Shown: positions 16,847 through 25,632, numbered from the stretch's first letter. The stretch: 64,000 nucleotides of DNA from UBA3478 sp049596955 (GCA_049596955.1 JBMYMD010000002.1:62001-126000); one strand, 5' to 3'. The notes: a model not told the origin generated them from the sequence alone. Numbers and translations are program-made.

Positions 16847-17009
16847 CTATCCGAAAACACAAATGATAAATCACCTAGGATTTTTCAATCCTAGCTGCCA
16901 ATTAAGAATAATGCAATATAGAAAAGAAATTTTAAATATTTAAAAAATAAAAGCTATTATTATTTAATATTATTTAAAGTTAAACAAAACGACTGCTCGT
17001 CTACTTTGT

Positions 17010-18620
17010 TTAATCCTGATAACCAGGACCTTTCACAAATTGACCAGGAAACTCATTGGTGTGTTCACCTTCTTCTAAGACCATTACTCCATTGACTAAA
17101 ACGTACTCCATGCCAGTGGCAAATTGCAAGGGATCATTAAAAGTGGCATGATCTTGAACTTGTTCAGGATCAAAAACAACGACATCGGCATAATAACCAT
17201 CATACAAGAATCCACGATCTTTAAGTTTAAGATTAGTCGCTGGATATCCACTGAGTTTATAAATGGCTTCTTCGAGTGTTAGCAATCCTAAATCACGAGT
17301 ATACTTTCCAAGTACGCGGATAAAACTGCCAAAAGCCCTCGGGTGAGTGCGAAAATCTTCGTCAAAAGTGGTATAAGAACCTGCATCCGAACAAAAGCTC
17401 ATCCATGGAATCTGAATTTTTCGCTGAATATTTTCTTCACTCATGCTGAAATAAATACACTGGATTCGACTGTCATCTTCAAGCATTAAATCGATGATGG
17501 TTTCAGCTTCAGACTGCCCTCTCATGAGGGCACTTTGCGCAATAGTCTTGCCTCTATAAATTTGGGCTAAAGAATCTTTATTAAATCCTACCATCAAAAT
17601 ACCGTCTGCGGGTTGCATAGTCAGTTCTGCTTCTATATCCTTAATCAAACGCTTCCTAGGCTCATCCTCTCGCATCCTATTCATCCAAGCCCTGTGACCT
17701 CCAGCTTGCACCCATGTTGGAATCACTCCTGTTAGTCCTGTACTGCTGGCATTATACGTATACATGTCAGCTGTAATCTGTAACCCTTCTGCTCTGGCCT
17801 GTTCTACTCGTTCAATAACAGTGTCTAACAGATGCCAGTTGGCTGGACGCGATGCTTTAAGGTGATAAATTTCGGCGGGTATATCAGCTTTTTCTGCAAT
17901 CTCTATCAACTCTTCCAAAGCTTGCATTACATTTCTGCCTTCATCGCGCATATGGGAGATATACATGCCTCCATGTTCAGAAGCAATAGAAGAAATTCTG
18001 ATCAACTCTTCGGTATCTGCAAAATCACCTGGTGCATAAATTAATGAGGATCCAATGCCCATAGCACCTTCTAACATAGCCTCCTCAACAATTTGATCCA
18101 TCTCAAGAAACTCCTCATCGGTCGCCTTTCTATTGTCATAACCCACTGTTTGAACCCTCACTGTGGCCGCTCCCAAAAATGAAGCAACATTAGTTGAAAT
18201 TCCTTGATCTTCTAACTTTTGCATTGCCTGACCAAACGAGATATAATCTCCCCCGTCTTTAGAACCTGAAGGTCCTGCAGACCTACCTTCACCAAAAACT
18301 TCAAGAGTTACCCCTTGCTTGATATCTGATAAAGAACGCCCGTCTTTGTCGAGTGAACTATAACCCCAGCTCAACATATTTATAAATCCAGGAGCTACGG
18401 CTTTGCCCGAGGCATCAACTACCTTTTTGGCTTTAACCTCAATCGATGGACCTACATAAGTAATACGCTGGTTAGAAATAAGCACATCCCCTACAAATGA
18501 AGCTGCTCCAGAACCGTTGTATATCGTTCCATTTTTAATGTGAATATCGTATTGTTCTTGTGCATGAATTAGACCTGCACTCAAGAGTATTATCCCTAAA
18601 ATTCTCAACTGTAATTTCAT
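17010..18620 (-). CDS. Exported D-aminoacylase-like amidohydrolase
   Basis: 536 residues with a signal peptide (about 1-20, ending in HAQ). Overall order matches N-acyl-D-amino-acid deacylases: an N-terminal beta-sandwich segment (IHIKNGTIYNGSG), the barrel with ISHMRDEG, IYHLKAS and SDAG metal or catalytic motifs, and the C-terminal NGVMVLEEGEHT. The usual HxH after 'PGF' is replaced (APGFINMLSWGY), so one metal site looks lost; a known subgroup shares this. It should act in the periplasm on an N-acylated or cyclic amide compound. It follows the Gfo/Idh gene by 11 bases and is likely cotranscribed. Confidence 0.82.
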   Translation of the reverse strand: MKLQLRILGIILLSAGLIHAQEQYDIHIKNGTIYNGSGAASFVGDVLISNQRITYVGPSIEVKAKKVVDASGKAVAPGFINMLSWGYSSLDKDGRSLSDIKQGVTLEVFGEGRSAGPSGSKDGGDYISFGQAMQKLEDQGISTNVASFLGAATVRVQTVGYDNRKATDEEFLEMDQIVEEAMLEGAMGIGSSLIYAPGDFADTEELIRISSIASEHGGMYISHMRDEGRNVMQALEELIEIAEKADIPAEIYHLKASRPANWHLLDTVIERVEQARAEGLQITADMYTYNASSTGLTGVIPTWVQAGGHRAWMNRMREDEPRKRLIKDIEAELTMQPADGILMVGFNKDSLAQIYRGKTIAQSALMRGQSEAETIIDLMLEDDSRIQCIYFSMSEENIQRKIQIPWMSFCSDAGSYTTFDEDFRTHPRAFGSFIRVLGKYTRDLGLLTLEEAIYKLSGYPATNLKLKDRGFLYDGYYADVVVFDPEQVQDHATFNDPLQFATGMEYVLVNGVMVLEEGEHTNEFPGQFVKGPGYQD

Positions 18621-18631
18621 CTTTTCAAGTT

Positions 18632-19804
18632 TTAGAAACTAGTACTTACCCATTGATTACCTTTTGCGGTTGAAGACACTACAGCTTTGACCAAAGCCAT
18701 ACCTTTAACACCGTCGTCAACTGTTGGAAAATCAAGTTTTTCTTCATCGTAAGCTTCGCCAAATTTATGTTTACGCACAGCCAGGGCATAATTGCGATAA
18801 ATATTTGCGAAGGCTTCAAGATAGCCTTCAGGATGCCCAGAAGGAGTCCTTGTATGCAGCATTGCCTCGTCTGTGAGATAGCCACCACGATCTGCACCTG
18901 TTCTGTAGATTTTATCGGGATTTCCGTGGTCTCGAACGAGTAGGCTATTGAGATCTTCTTGCTTCCATTCTAATCCTCCTTTATCGCCAAAGACCCGAAT
19001 TTTTAAATTATTTTCTTCACCATTAGCAACCTGAGAAGCCATTAAAACTCCATTCGCACCATTCTCAAAGTGTAAAAGTACATTGGCGTCATCATCTAAT
19101 AATCTTCCCGACATCGTGGGTCTAATTTCTGACAGCACTTCAGTAATTTTTAACCCACTTACATATTCTGCAAGATGGGCAGCATGTGTCCCAATATCTC
19201 CAAAACAATTAGAAATACCTGCTTCATCTGGGTTCGTCCTCCAAGCTGCTTGCTTTTGTCCTGTATCTTCTAATTTTTGAGTCAACCATCCTTGAGGATA
19301 TTCTACAAGAATCTTGTGTATTTTTCCCAAAGCACCATTTTTGACCATAGCCCTAGCCTGTTTAATCATAGGATAAGCACTATAAGTATAGGTCACTCCA
19401 AATGGAAGTCTAGTTTCTGCGACTTTAGCCTTCAAAGAAATAGCTTCTTCCAAGTTGAAGGCCAGTGGTTTGTCTATGATCACCGGAAAACCGAGGCTCA
19501 TTGCCTTCATTGCCGGATCGTAATGGGCTACATTAGGCGTTACAATAGCGACAAAATCCATTCGTTCTGCCTCGTCCAATTGGGCTTCACTATTAAGCAT
19601 CTCATCGTAATTAGCATATACTCGGCTTTCTGGCAAAAATAAACTGTGACCTGATTTTTTACTTTGTTCAGGATCTCTATTAAAGGCTCCACAAACCAAT
19701 TCAATTTGACCATCTAGAAAAGCGGCAATTCGATGCACCCCTCCTATAAAAGAACCCTCTCCACCACCTATCATACCCATTCTAAGTTTTCTGTGTGAAT
19801 TCAT
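18632..19804 (-). CDS. Gfo/Idh/MocA-family NAD(P)-dependent oxidoreductase
   Basis: 390 residues, cytoplasmic. N-terminal Rossmann fold with GMIGGGEGSFIGGVHR, then DFVAIVTPNVAHYDPAMKAM and the family Lys motif IIDKPLA. The C-terminal half has the sheet with NCFGDIGTHAAHLAEYV, where the conserved DxGxH is a substrate-binding site. These enzymes oxidise hydroxyls of inositols, sugars or sugar acids. It is the first gene of a two-gene unit with the amidohydrolase. The substrate cannot be read from sequence. Confidence 0.9.
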   Translation of the reverse strand: MNSHRKLRMGMIGGGEGSFIGGVHRIAAFLDGQIELVCGAFNRDPEQSKKSGHSLFLPESRVYANYDEMLNSEAQLDEAERMDFVAIVTPNVAHYDPAMKAMSLGFPVIIDKPLAFNLEEAISLKAKVAETRLPFGVTYTYSAYPMIKQARAMVKNGALGKIHKILVEYPQGWLTQKLEDTGQKQAAWRTNPDEAGISNCFGDIGTHAAHLAEYVSGLKITEVLSEIRPTMSGRLLDDDANVLLHFENGANGVLMASQVANGEENNLKIRVFGDKGGLEWKQEDLNSLLVRDHGNPDKIYRTGADRGGYLTDEAMLHTRTPSGHPEGYLEAFANIYRNYALAVRKHKFGEAYDEEKLDFPTVDDGVKGMALVKAVVSSTAKGNQWVSTSF

Positions 19805-19886
19805 GATGTTTAGTTATTGACTTATTGTATAAGAATAAGTGAGTTGTACTCTAAAATACAAAAGATTTGTGTCCCTTGATGAAATT

Positions 19887-19916
19887 AAAAAATCCACGCT
19901 ACATAGCGTGGATTTT
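19887..19916 (-). terminator. Terminator after the small minus-strand genes
   Basis: AAAATCCACGCT (19889-19900) and AGCGTGGATTTT (19905-19916) form a 12-bp perfect stem with a four-base loop. On the minus strand it continues as six T. It separates the small genes at 20.0-20.5 kb from the Gfo/Idh operon. Apart from this hairpin I see nothing in 19805-20059. Confidence 0.75.
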
Positions 19917-20059
19917 CACCACAGATTCTACTAACAAAACAACATATTTAAAATAAAATTTAGATTGACCTAATAAATTAAGAATCTAAAACATCTCAAC
20001 GAAAAACCTTGAGATGACTGTGATATACTATACTTTCTTGATAGGACTTTAAATGAAAC

Positions 20060-20326
20060 TCAATGAATCTCTAAGGTTTTGATACTGTTATACCAATTTT
20101 CAGTATCGTCATAGAGCATTAAATTCACAGATCCGCGTGAACCAATTTTGGAAATTCTGAAATTGTTTTCTTCCTCTTTTGTTCCAGGATAAAACAATAG
20201 AAATATATCATTCCCTAGTCGAATAGTTTCAAATTCTCTCTTTCTCATGTAAAATGGAGTCATTTTCAAGTTCGTTGCGAAAGAAAAAACCTCAGACATT
20301 AAATTTTGCAAATAATCTTTTCTCAT
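20060..20326 (-). CDS. Small uncharacterised protein
   Basis: 88 residues, soluble, with a helical N-terminal third and predicted strands (FETIRLGNDIFLLFYPGT, SRGSVNLMLYDD). It ends 140 bases before a clear terminator at 19887-19916, which supports real transcription. No family recognised. Confidence 0.45.
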   Translation of the reverse strand: MRKDYLQNLMSEVFSFATNLKMTPFYMRKREFETIRLGNDIFLLFYPGTKEEENNFRISKIGSRGSVNLMLYDDTENWYNSIKTLEIH

Positions 20327-20357
20327 ACTTTTTGGTTATAGGTAAGATTTGGGCCGA

Positions 20358-20486
20358 TTAAAAAAACAAAAACATCCAAGGTTTTACCATCGCATAACAA
20401 ACTAAAAATGAAAACACAGTCATCATCATTAAACCTGTCATTAGAAAAAAAGAGGTTATAGCCGGTTTGTTTTTTGATTTGATCAT
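20358..20486 (-). CDS. Possible 42-residue single-pass membrane protein
   Basis: The ATG at 20486 opens a 42-codon frame ending at 20358. Four Lys/Asn-rich residues are followed by a long hydrophobic stretch (SFFLMTGLMMMTVFSFLVCY) and an aromatic tail, as expected for a small inner-membrane protein. A competing frame covering 20323-20541 encodes a 72-residue peptide of unconvincing composition. Position behind a tandem repeat and 31 bases before the 88-residue gene favours this frame. No homologue recognised. Confidence 0.4.
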   Translation of the reverse strand: MIKSKNKPAITSFFLMTGLMMMTVFSFLVCYAMVKPWMFLFF

Positions 20487-20497
20487 TAAGCAATATT

Positions 20498-20531
20498 ACA
20501 ATTATTTTCGACATAAGACAATTATTTTCGA
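20498..20531. repeat. Tandem 14-bp direct repeat with 20-bp period
   Basis: ACAATTATTTTCGA occurs at 20498-20511 and again at 20518-20531. The copies are exact and their starts are 20 bases apart, about two helical turns. The pair lies in the region between the small minus-strand genes and the plus-strand phosphotransferase, which looks like a double regulator site. Confidence 0.6.
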
Positions 20532-20610
20532 TGAACTGCAAATATTTTTGTTTTACAACCGTTTAAAGACGTTTCAACTCATAAAAAACAGAAGTTATCA
20601 AGACTTGTGA

Positions 20611-20638
20611 TTGACTAAAAAATTAGCGCTTATATTTG
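20611..20638 (+). promoter_or_regulatory. Promoter of the phosphotransferase gene
   Basis: TTG (20611-20613), 17 bases, TATATTTG (20631-20638). Transcription should start near 20643-20646, which is downstream of the first in-frame ATG at 20640. This promoter therefore argues for the inner ATG at 20667 as the true start. Confidence 0.65.
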
Positions 20639-20666
20639 AATGAATCGTTTCTTAACCCTTGCAAGT

Positions 20667-21641
20667 ATGCTCACTTTTATAGATAAAAACACTCCGTTAG
20701 ATCTTATTGAAAACCTCACTGTAGTTCAAAAAGTGTTAAGTGACGATGAACACGTTCTTTCTTCAGATATAGCTGGTGAAGGCAATATGAATGTCGTGTT
20801 GAGAATTAAAACAGACAGACAATCATTCATATTAAAACAATCCAGACCCTTTGTACAGAAATATCAAGACATTGTAGCTCCATTAGATCGCATACATACA
20901 GAATACAGTTTCTATAGAGCATTAAGCCTTCAAGGTGAACGCCATTACCTTCCAAAAATATTAGCTTATGAGCCTGAGAATCACCTGCTAATTTTGTCTG
21001 ATCTTGGTTCAGCAACAGATTGTACTTCTATTTATAAAAACAACAGTGAAATACAAAAGTTAATTTCTCCACTTTGCACTTATGCTAAAGATATTCATCA
21101 AACAGAGCCCCTTAACACTTTTCCTAAAAACAAAGAGCTCAAGGCGCTTAATCACCAACACATATTTGCACTGCCTTTTGTAGAAAACGGTTTCGACTTA
21201 AATGATATTCAAGAGGGATTAGCGGCACTGGCTAAACCCTTTAAACACAATCTAAGCCTGCAAAAACACGTAGACGAAATAGGAGCCCTATACTTATCAG
21301 ATACAGGAAATACCCTCATCCATGGAGACTACTATCCAGGAAGTTGGCTCTCTGTCAATCAAATGACGTACATCATTGACCCTGAGTTCAGTTTTAAAGG
21401 ATTCGCTGAATTCGACCTCGGTGTAATGGGCGCTCATTTTATTATGGCTTCTTCTTCAATAGAACACCTTAGCAACATTCTAGAGCATTATAAAGCTTAT
21501 GCCGATAAACTCTTAGTTCGAAAAATTGCTGGAATAGAAATCAGCAGAAGACTAATCGGACTAGCACAACTCCCATTAGAACGAAGCATTCAAGAAAAAA
21601 AAGAATTACTAGACATCGCTTATGACCTCATCACTACATAA
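20667..21641 (+). CDS. APH-fold small-molecule kinase (methylthioribose-kinase-like)
   Basis: 324 residues from the ATG at 20667, chosen because the promoter at 20611-20638 lies too close to the ATG at 20640. The protein-kinase-like fold is visible: a GEGNMNVVLRI glycine loop, ILKQ (ATP lysine), IHGDYYPGSW (catalytic loop) and IIDPEFSFKGFAEFDLG (metal-binding DPE). The DPEF and FD-G spacing is that of methylthioribose kinases rather than drug-modifying enzymes. It probably phosphorylates a pentose-type sugar. It overlaps the ADP-ribosylglycohydrolase gene by 20 bases, suggesting that the two act on linked steps. Confidence 0.8.
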   Translation: MLTFIDKNTPLDLIENLTVVQKVLSDDEHVLSSDIAGEGNMNVVLRIKTDRQSFILKQSRPFVQKYQDIVAPLDRIHTEYSFYRALSLQGERHYLPKILAYEPENHLLILSDLGSATDCTSIYKNNSEIQKLISPLCTYAKDIHQTEPLNTFPKNKELKALNHQHIFALPFVENGFDLNDIQEGLAALAKPFKHNLSLQKHVDEIGALYLSDTGNTLIHGDYYPGSWLSVNQMTYIIDPEFSFKGFAEFDLGVMGAHFIMASSSIEHLSNILEHYKAYADKLLVRKIAGIEISRRLIGLAQLPLERSIQEKKELLDIAYDLITT

Positions 21642-22911
21642 AAAATTGCTTTTAAGTATCGGACTACTTCTGCTCATATCGTGTAAGAGCAAGAACGAAA
21701 ATCAACTACTTATTCCCGAACCAAGTAGATTAAAGAAAGAGATTAATAAAAGCGCTTTGAATTATGATCAAATTCTCGGTGCCCTTGTAGGATCTGCCAT
21801 TGGTGATGCTATGGGAGCAAGTACTGAAATGTGGAACAGAGAAGAAATTTACAAAACCTATGGATACATTAGCACCTTAACTCCCGCGATTCGCATTCAG
21901 TCGCCAGAGGGAACTTGGGACCACAATCTACCGGCAGGATCAAGTACAGACGACACTAGGTGGAAGCTTTTAATGCTAAACTATTTTGAAAATTTCAAGC
22001 CCAATCCAGTTAATTTCTCCACCTTCATCAACGGTTATTACGAAAAAAGTCTAGAGCTGCTAAAGCAAAAAAATTCCAGCAGTTCCATTGATGAACTCGA
22101 ACATCCTATCGAGCAGATAGACTGGATTAAGGAGTGGGCCAGAGTGAGCCGCGCCTATCTAAAAGGCCCAGAAGAATATATGCTTGCCAAAGACCGGTTC
22201 TACGGAGGTGAGATGTCATGCGCAGGAATGTTATACAGTTCGACATTAGCGATGATTTCAAATGATGCTGAAGAAGCCTACACAAAAGCCTATGAGCATG
22301 CCCTTTTTGACCAGGGCTATGCCAAAGACATCAGCGGGCTCGTTTCGAGTTTGTCGTTTAATGCCTTTCAAATTCACAGTGCAGACAGTCTGTTAAACAG
22401 CCTTTATTTCATCGACCCTATGCGATTTCAAGATTCAAGGCTAGTAGGTCGAATTGCTCAAGATATTCTTCTTAACACACAGAATAATGCCCGAAATGCA
22501 AGGCTTCAAGAAATTCCTGACACAGGCAGTGCAGCTTACCAAAGTCTAACTCGTTCAATTCCTAAAAATTATCCTTACGAATTAAAAGACTGGATCATTC
22601 AAAAAGAGATGTATCGTTTTCTGGACTCAAATCAAAGAGCAATAGCATTTCACGCCGCAGAAATATGGCAAATATTAATTGCCAGTCTAGCCTTCGCAGA
22701 AGGAGATTTTAATAAAGGTGTTGAATTTGCAGTTAACTACGGAAGAGACAACGATACAGTAGCAGCAATTACAGGATTTGTATTAGGTGCTCAAATCGGA
22801 TTTGATCGTCTAGATGAGTCATTAAAACAACAGATACTCGATACGCATAAAAACGTTCTTGGCATCGATTTAGAAGCCATGGCAAAGCGCTATGCAGAAC
22901 TCTTGAAATAA
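21622..22911 (+). CDS. ADP-ribosylglycohydrolase-family lipoprotein
   Basis: 429 residues. Lipobox LLLISC (C21), so it is exported and membrane-anchored. The helical family core has its metal ligands: GSAIGDAMGA near residue 57, GSSTDDTRW near 110 (binuclear Mg site), and a C-terminal GRDNDTVAAITGFVLGA. Family members remove ADP-ribose from proteins or hydrolyse related N-glycosidic bonds. An extracytoplasmic member cannot act on intracellular ADP-ribosyl proteins, so a scavenged glycoside is likelier. The start lies inside the kinase gene. Confidence 0.88.
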   Translation: MTSSLHKKLLLSIGLLLLISCKSKNENQLLIPEPSRLKKEINKSALNYDQILGALVGSAIGDAMGASTEMWNREEIYKTYGYISTLTPAIRIQSPEGTWDHNLPAGSSTDDTRWKLLMLNYFENFKPNPVNFSTFINGYYEKSLELLKQKNSSSSIDELEHPIEQIDWIKEWARVSRAYLKGPEEYMLAKDRFYGGEMSCAGMLYSSTLAMISNDAEEAYTKAYEHALFDQGYAKDISGLVSSLSFNAFQIHSADSLLNSLYFIDPMRFQDSRLVGRIAQDILLNTQNNARNARLQEIPDTGSAAYQSLTRSIPKNYPYELKDWIIQKEMYRFLDSNQRAIAFHAAEIWQILIASLAFAEGDFNKGVEFAVNYGRDNDTVAAITGFVLGAQIGFDRLDESLKQQILDTHKNVLGIDLEAMAKRYAELLK

Positions 22912-22913
22912 GC

Positions 22914-23681
22914 CTAATCTGTATACTGATCTTCTAGGTTCAAAGCGTCAACCTCAGCATAAAAACCAGCCAGTTTTTTGGTCAGTGCAGTAAACATTTG
23001 AGAACCTTTTTCTTTGCTTGATTTTGAAGGGTCTCCAACCCCTGTATCTTCGGTTACCTGAGACCACTTTCGCTCTGACCACGCCCAAGATGACGAAATG
23101 GCTTCCACTCGATGCTTTTTTGATTTTCCACTGCCCCATTTACTGGAGTCAAGAATTAAATCAGCGTGTAGATGAAGCATCAGACTGGTCTCCATCTCAT
23201 CGGCATGATCTCCTGGATTTTCAAAATACAAGGTCTTATCAGGAACTTGAAACCAATTACACAAACTCAAAAACATTTCGGGAAATTCATAGCCTAATTC
23301 TCTAAGTAAAGGCTTAAAATTATTTCCTCCGTGACCATTCAAAAGAATAAGCTTTTTTAACCCTTGTCGATTTAAGACCGTAATTAAATCCTTTAAAATA
23401 ATGAGCTGTGTACTTGGGTTTAGATTCATGTCTAAATAAATGTCTGACTGCCCCGTATTAACCCCGAATGGGATATTAGGCAGCACAACAAGATTGACAT
23501 CATTTTCCCAGGCCAATCGAGCAGATTCCTTGGCTATGGCTTCTACTTGATAATTATCCGTACCATAAGGCAAATGAAAGTTATGAGCCTCAGTCGCACC
23601 CCAAGGTAAAATGGCTAATTCATATTTGTGCTTCTGAAGAAATTCAAAATTGGTTTCAGAAAGTAAATAAGGGCGAATCAC
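22914..23681 (-). CDS. Creatininase-family amidohydrolase
   Basis: 255 residues, starting at GTG (23681), since no in-frame ATG precedes the conserved core. Metal and catalytic motifs are present: PWGATEAHNFHLPYGTDNY (Glu, His, Asp), LNGHGGNN and DHADEMETSLML. The family hydrolyses amide bonds, often in cyclic compounds (creatinine, and formamides in riboflavin or F420 synthesis). It is the last gene of the matB-madL-madM-thuA operon, 8 bases after thuA. It may release malonate, or a malonate precursor, from an amide (inference). Confidence 0.88.
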   Translation of the reverse strand: MIRPYLLSETNFEFLQKHKYELAILPWGATEAHNFHLPYGTDNYQVEAIAKESARLAWENDVNLVVLPNIPFGVNTGQSDIYLDMNLNPSTQLIILKDLITVLNRQGLKKLILLNGHGGNNFKPLLRELGYEFPEMFLSLCNWFQVPDKTLYFENPGDHADEMETSLMLHLHADLILDSSKWGSGKSKKHRVEAISSSWAWSERKWSQVTEDTGVGDPSKSSKEKGSQMFTALTKKLAGFYAEVDALNLEDQYTD

Positions 23682-23689
23682 AACAATTT

Positions 23690-24502
23690 TTAGTATTTAG
23701 GAGTAACCCACGATTCCATAGGCAAATATTTACTCGCACTCGCCCACTGAATTCCACGTTTGATAATAGTCATTCCCGAAGGCTGATCGATAACGTGCGC
23801 TAAATTATGCCCTAAAGAGGTGTAAAATATTCGGCCTTTACCATAGGATTTTTTCCATATAACGGGCATAGTACAACCGTTAATCCAAGGGTCATGTTCT
23901 CCATTAAAACGAGTAGTAGCCAATACATTACAGTTAGGGTCTATATGCATATAATACTGCTCGGAGGTCATCTGAAAATCACTTAAGCCTCTGGTTATAG
24001 GATCATCATTAGAACTAATAGAAACTTTATAATCAATATTTCCACCTGGATGAGACACCCATTGACCACCTACCATGTATTGGTACTCGGTGTTTACACG
24101 AAATGCATCACCCATACCACCGTGCCATCCAGCCATGCCTGTTCCGTTTTCTTTAACCGCCTTTAGCAGGCCTTTTTCTTGTTCTTTTGTAATTTCTGAC
24201 ATGGTGAAAATTTGTACCACCAAATCGATTTCTTTCATCAAAGACTCGTCAGCATAACAATCGAGATTGTCAAACAATAAAACTTCAGCACCTTCTTCTC
24301 TTAACCACGGGCTTAGATAATCTCTGAATTTTTTCGGCTCGTGACCGTCCCATCCTCCATAGGTGAAAAGAATTTTACGTCCTTCTAAACTTGGAAGCAC
24401 AGGTTGAGTCAATAAATCTACACTAGCTTTAACTGAAGTTGTGCTGGATAACAAGGCCGATGCACCTGCGATCTTACCCATAAATTTTCGTCTTGAATTC
24501 AT
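23690..24502 (-). CDS. ThuA-domain protein with twin-arginine signal
   Basis: 270 residues. The N terminus NSRRKFMGKIAGASA is a twin-arginine (Tat) signal, so the folded protein is exported. The rest is one ThuA domain (class-I glutaminase-like fold): KILFTYGGWDGHEP, GMAGWHGGMGD, GRIFYTSLGH. ThuA proteins occur in sugar-utilisation clusters, and their reaction is not settled. It lies 10 bases after madM and 8 bases before the creatininase-type gene. Confidence 0.85.
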   Translation of the reverse strand: MNSRRKFMGKIAGASALLSSTTSVKASVDLLTQPVLPSLEGRKILFTYGGWDGHEPKKFRDYLSPWLREEGAEVLLFDNLDCYADESLMKEIDLVVQIFTMSEITKEQEKGLLKAVKENGTGMAGWHGGMGDAFRVNTEYQYMVGGQWVSHPGGNIDYKVSISSNDDPITRGLSDFQMTSEQYYMHIDPNCNVLATTRFNGEHDPWINGCTMPVIWKKSYGKGRIFYTSLGHNLAHVIDQPSGMTIIKRGIQWASASKYLPMESWVTPKY

Positions 24503-24512
24503 TTGTTGTTCT

Positions 24513-25256
24513 TTAAAAAAACCATGTTAATGTAATAAATAATATCGATGGACATAAAAGACAGCCTAATCCGGTATAAAAGGTAGCCGTAAATGCCCCA
24601 TAAGGCACAAGCTTTGGATTGGTAGCAGCCAATCCGGCCGTCACTCCGCTTGTAGTTCCAATAAGCCCTCCGAAAACCAATGCAGTTTTGGCATTATCCA
24701 ACTTCATATATTTCGCCAAAAGAGGAGTGCCAATAGTAGCGACAATAGTCTTTACAACACCTGCAGCTATTGAAATGGCAATAACATCTGAACTCACACC
24801 CAATGCAGATCCTGTAACAGGACCCACGATGTAGGTACAAGCTCCTGCACCTATGGTCGCCATACTTTTAACGTCGGTATACCCCATAAAATAAGCCAAT
24901 ATGGCACCCACATAAAATGTGACAATTACTCCTGCAAAAAGGGCTACCACTCCTGCCACACCAGCAGCTTTAATTTTTGACAGTTGTGCTCCCATAGCCG
25001 TAGCCACAACTGTAAAATCCCTAAACATCGAACTGCCTAAAATCGCTAAACCAGCAAAAACAGGATAGTCTGCTATACCCTTTTCTCCTCCAAAAAAAGC
25101 CAACACCAGAGCAGACAAAACAGCAATAGCAACTCCTGGAATCCTTCCCTTAAATAGGTGTTTAGAAATGGCATAGGAAAAATAAATCAGCAATCCCACC
25201 AATAAAAAGGCGAAGATCAAACCGTTTTTTGCTAATAATTGATCAATTACTTCCAT
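24513..25256 (-). CDS. madM: Malonate transporter subunit MadM
   Basis: 247 residues with about eight membrane segments. Glycine- and threonine-rich repeated halves (GAGACTYIVGPVTGSALG, GGLIGTTSGVTAGLAATNPKL) are typical of MadM. It pairs with the MadL-like protein, whose gene overlaps this one by 14 bases. MadLM is a sodium-dependent malonate importer in malonate-decarboxylating bacteria. A malonyl-CoA synthetase gene upstream supports malonate as substrate. Confidence 0.87.
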   Translation of the reverse strand: MEVIDQLLAKNGLIFAFLLVGLLIYFSYAISKHLFKGRIPGVAIAVLSALVLAFFGGEKGIADYPVFAGLAILGSSMFRDFTVVATAMGAQLSKIKAAGVAGVVALFAGVIVTFYVGAILAYFMGYTDVKSMATIGAGACTYIVGPVTGSALGVSSDVIAISIAAGVVKTIVATIGTPLLAKYMKLDNAKTALVFGGLIGTTSGVTAGLAATNPKLVPYGAFTATFYTGLGCLLCPSILFITLTWFF

Positions 25257-25629
25257 CTTCTTCTATATGTTCTGAAGCAGGGCCAATTTTGGCAATTAAA
25301 GGAACTAGAATAAATCCAACCAAAGTAGTCAATGCGCCAGCGGCAATAGCCAACCATCCCGCAGAATAAGCCGCCTTTGCATTTAAGCTTGCAGCCATAG
25401 CGATAATTACAGGAATGTACATCGCACTCCAAAAGGTGATCCCTGTGATTTCCTTTTCGTCAATCCATTGTTTTTTTCTCATATAGCCACTGAGCACAAT
25501 GAGCAGCAACATGGCAAAACCTACACCTCCAACATCATTGCTGAGATTGATGAGTCTTCCCAAACCCAGTCCCAGAAGTTTTCCTACTAAAAAACAAAAG
25601 GCCAATAATCCTACGCCGTAAATTTTCAT
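25243..25629 (-). CDS. madL: Malonate transporter subunit MadL
   Basis: 128 residues, four membrane segments. N-terminal MKIYGVGLLAFCFLVGKLLG and DVGGVGFAMLLLIVLSGYM are family hallmarks, and the length is usual for MadL. The start lies 3 bases after the matB stop, and the gene overlaps madM by 14 bases, so the two subunits are made in a coupled way. Located in the inner membrane. Confidence 0.87.
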   Translation of the reverse strand: MKIYGVGLLAFCFLVGKLLGLGLGRLINLSNDVGGVGFAMLLLIVLSGYMRKKQWIDEKEITGITFWSAMYIPVIIAMAASLNAKAAYSAGWLAIAAGALTTLVGFILVPLIAKIGPASEHIEEDGSN

Positions 25630-25632
25630 TTC

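Noticed and set aside
20323..20541. 72-residue frame on the minus strand
   Set aside because: It overlaps the better 42-residue membrane frame and has an unconvincing composition, although its 4-base overlap with the next gene kept it in consideration.
23018..23305. 95-codon plus-strand frame inside the creatininase-type gene
   Set aside because: Antisense shadow; the minus-strand product carries the conserved motifs.
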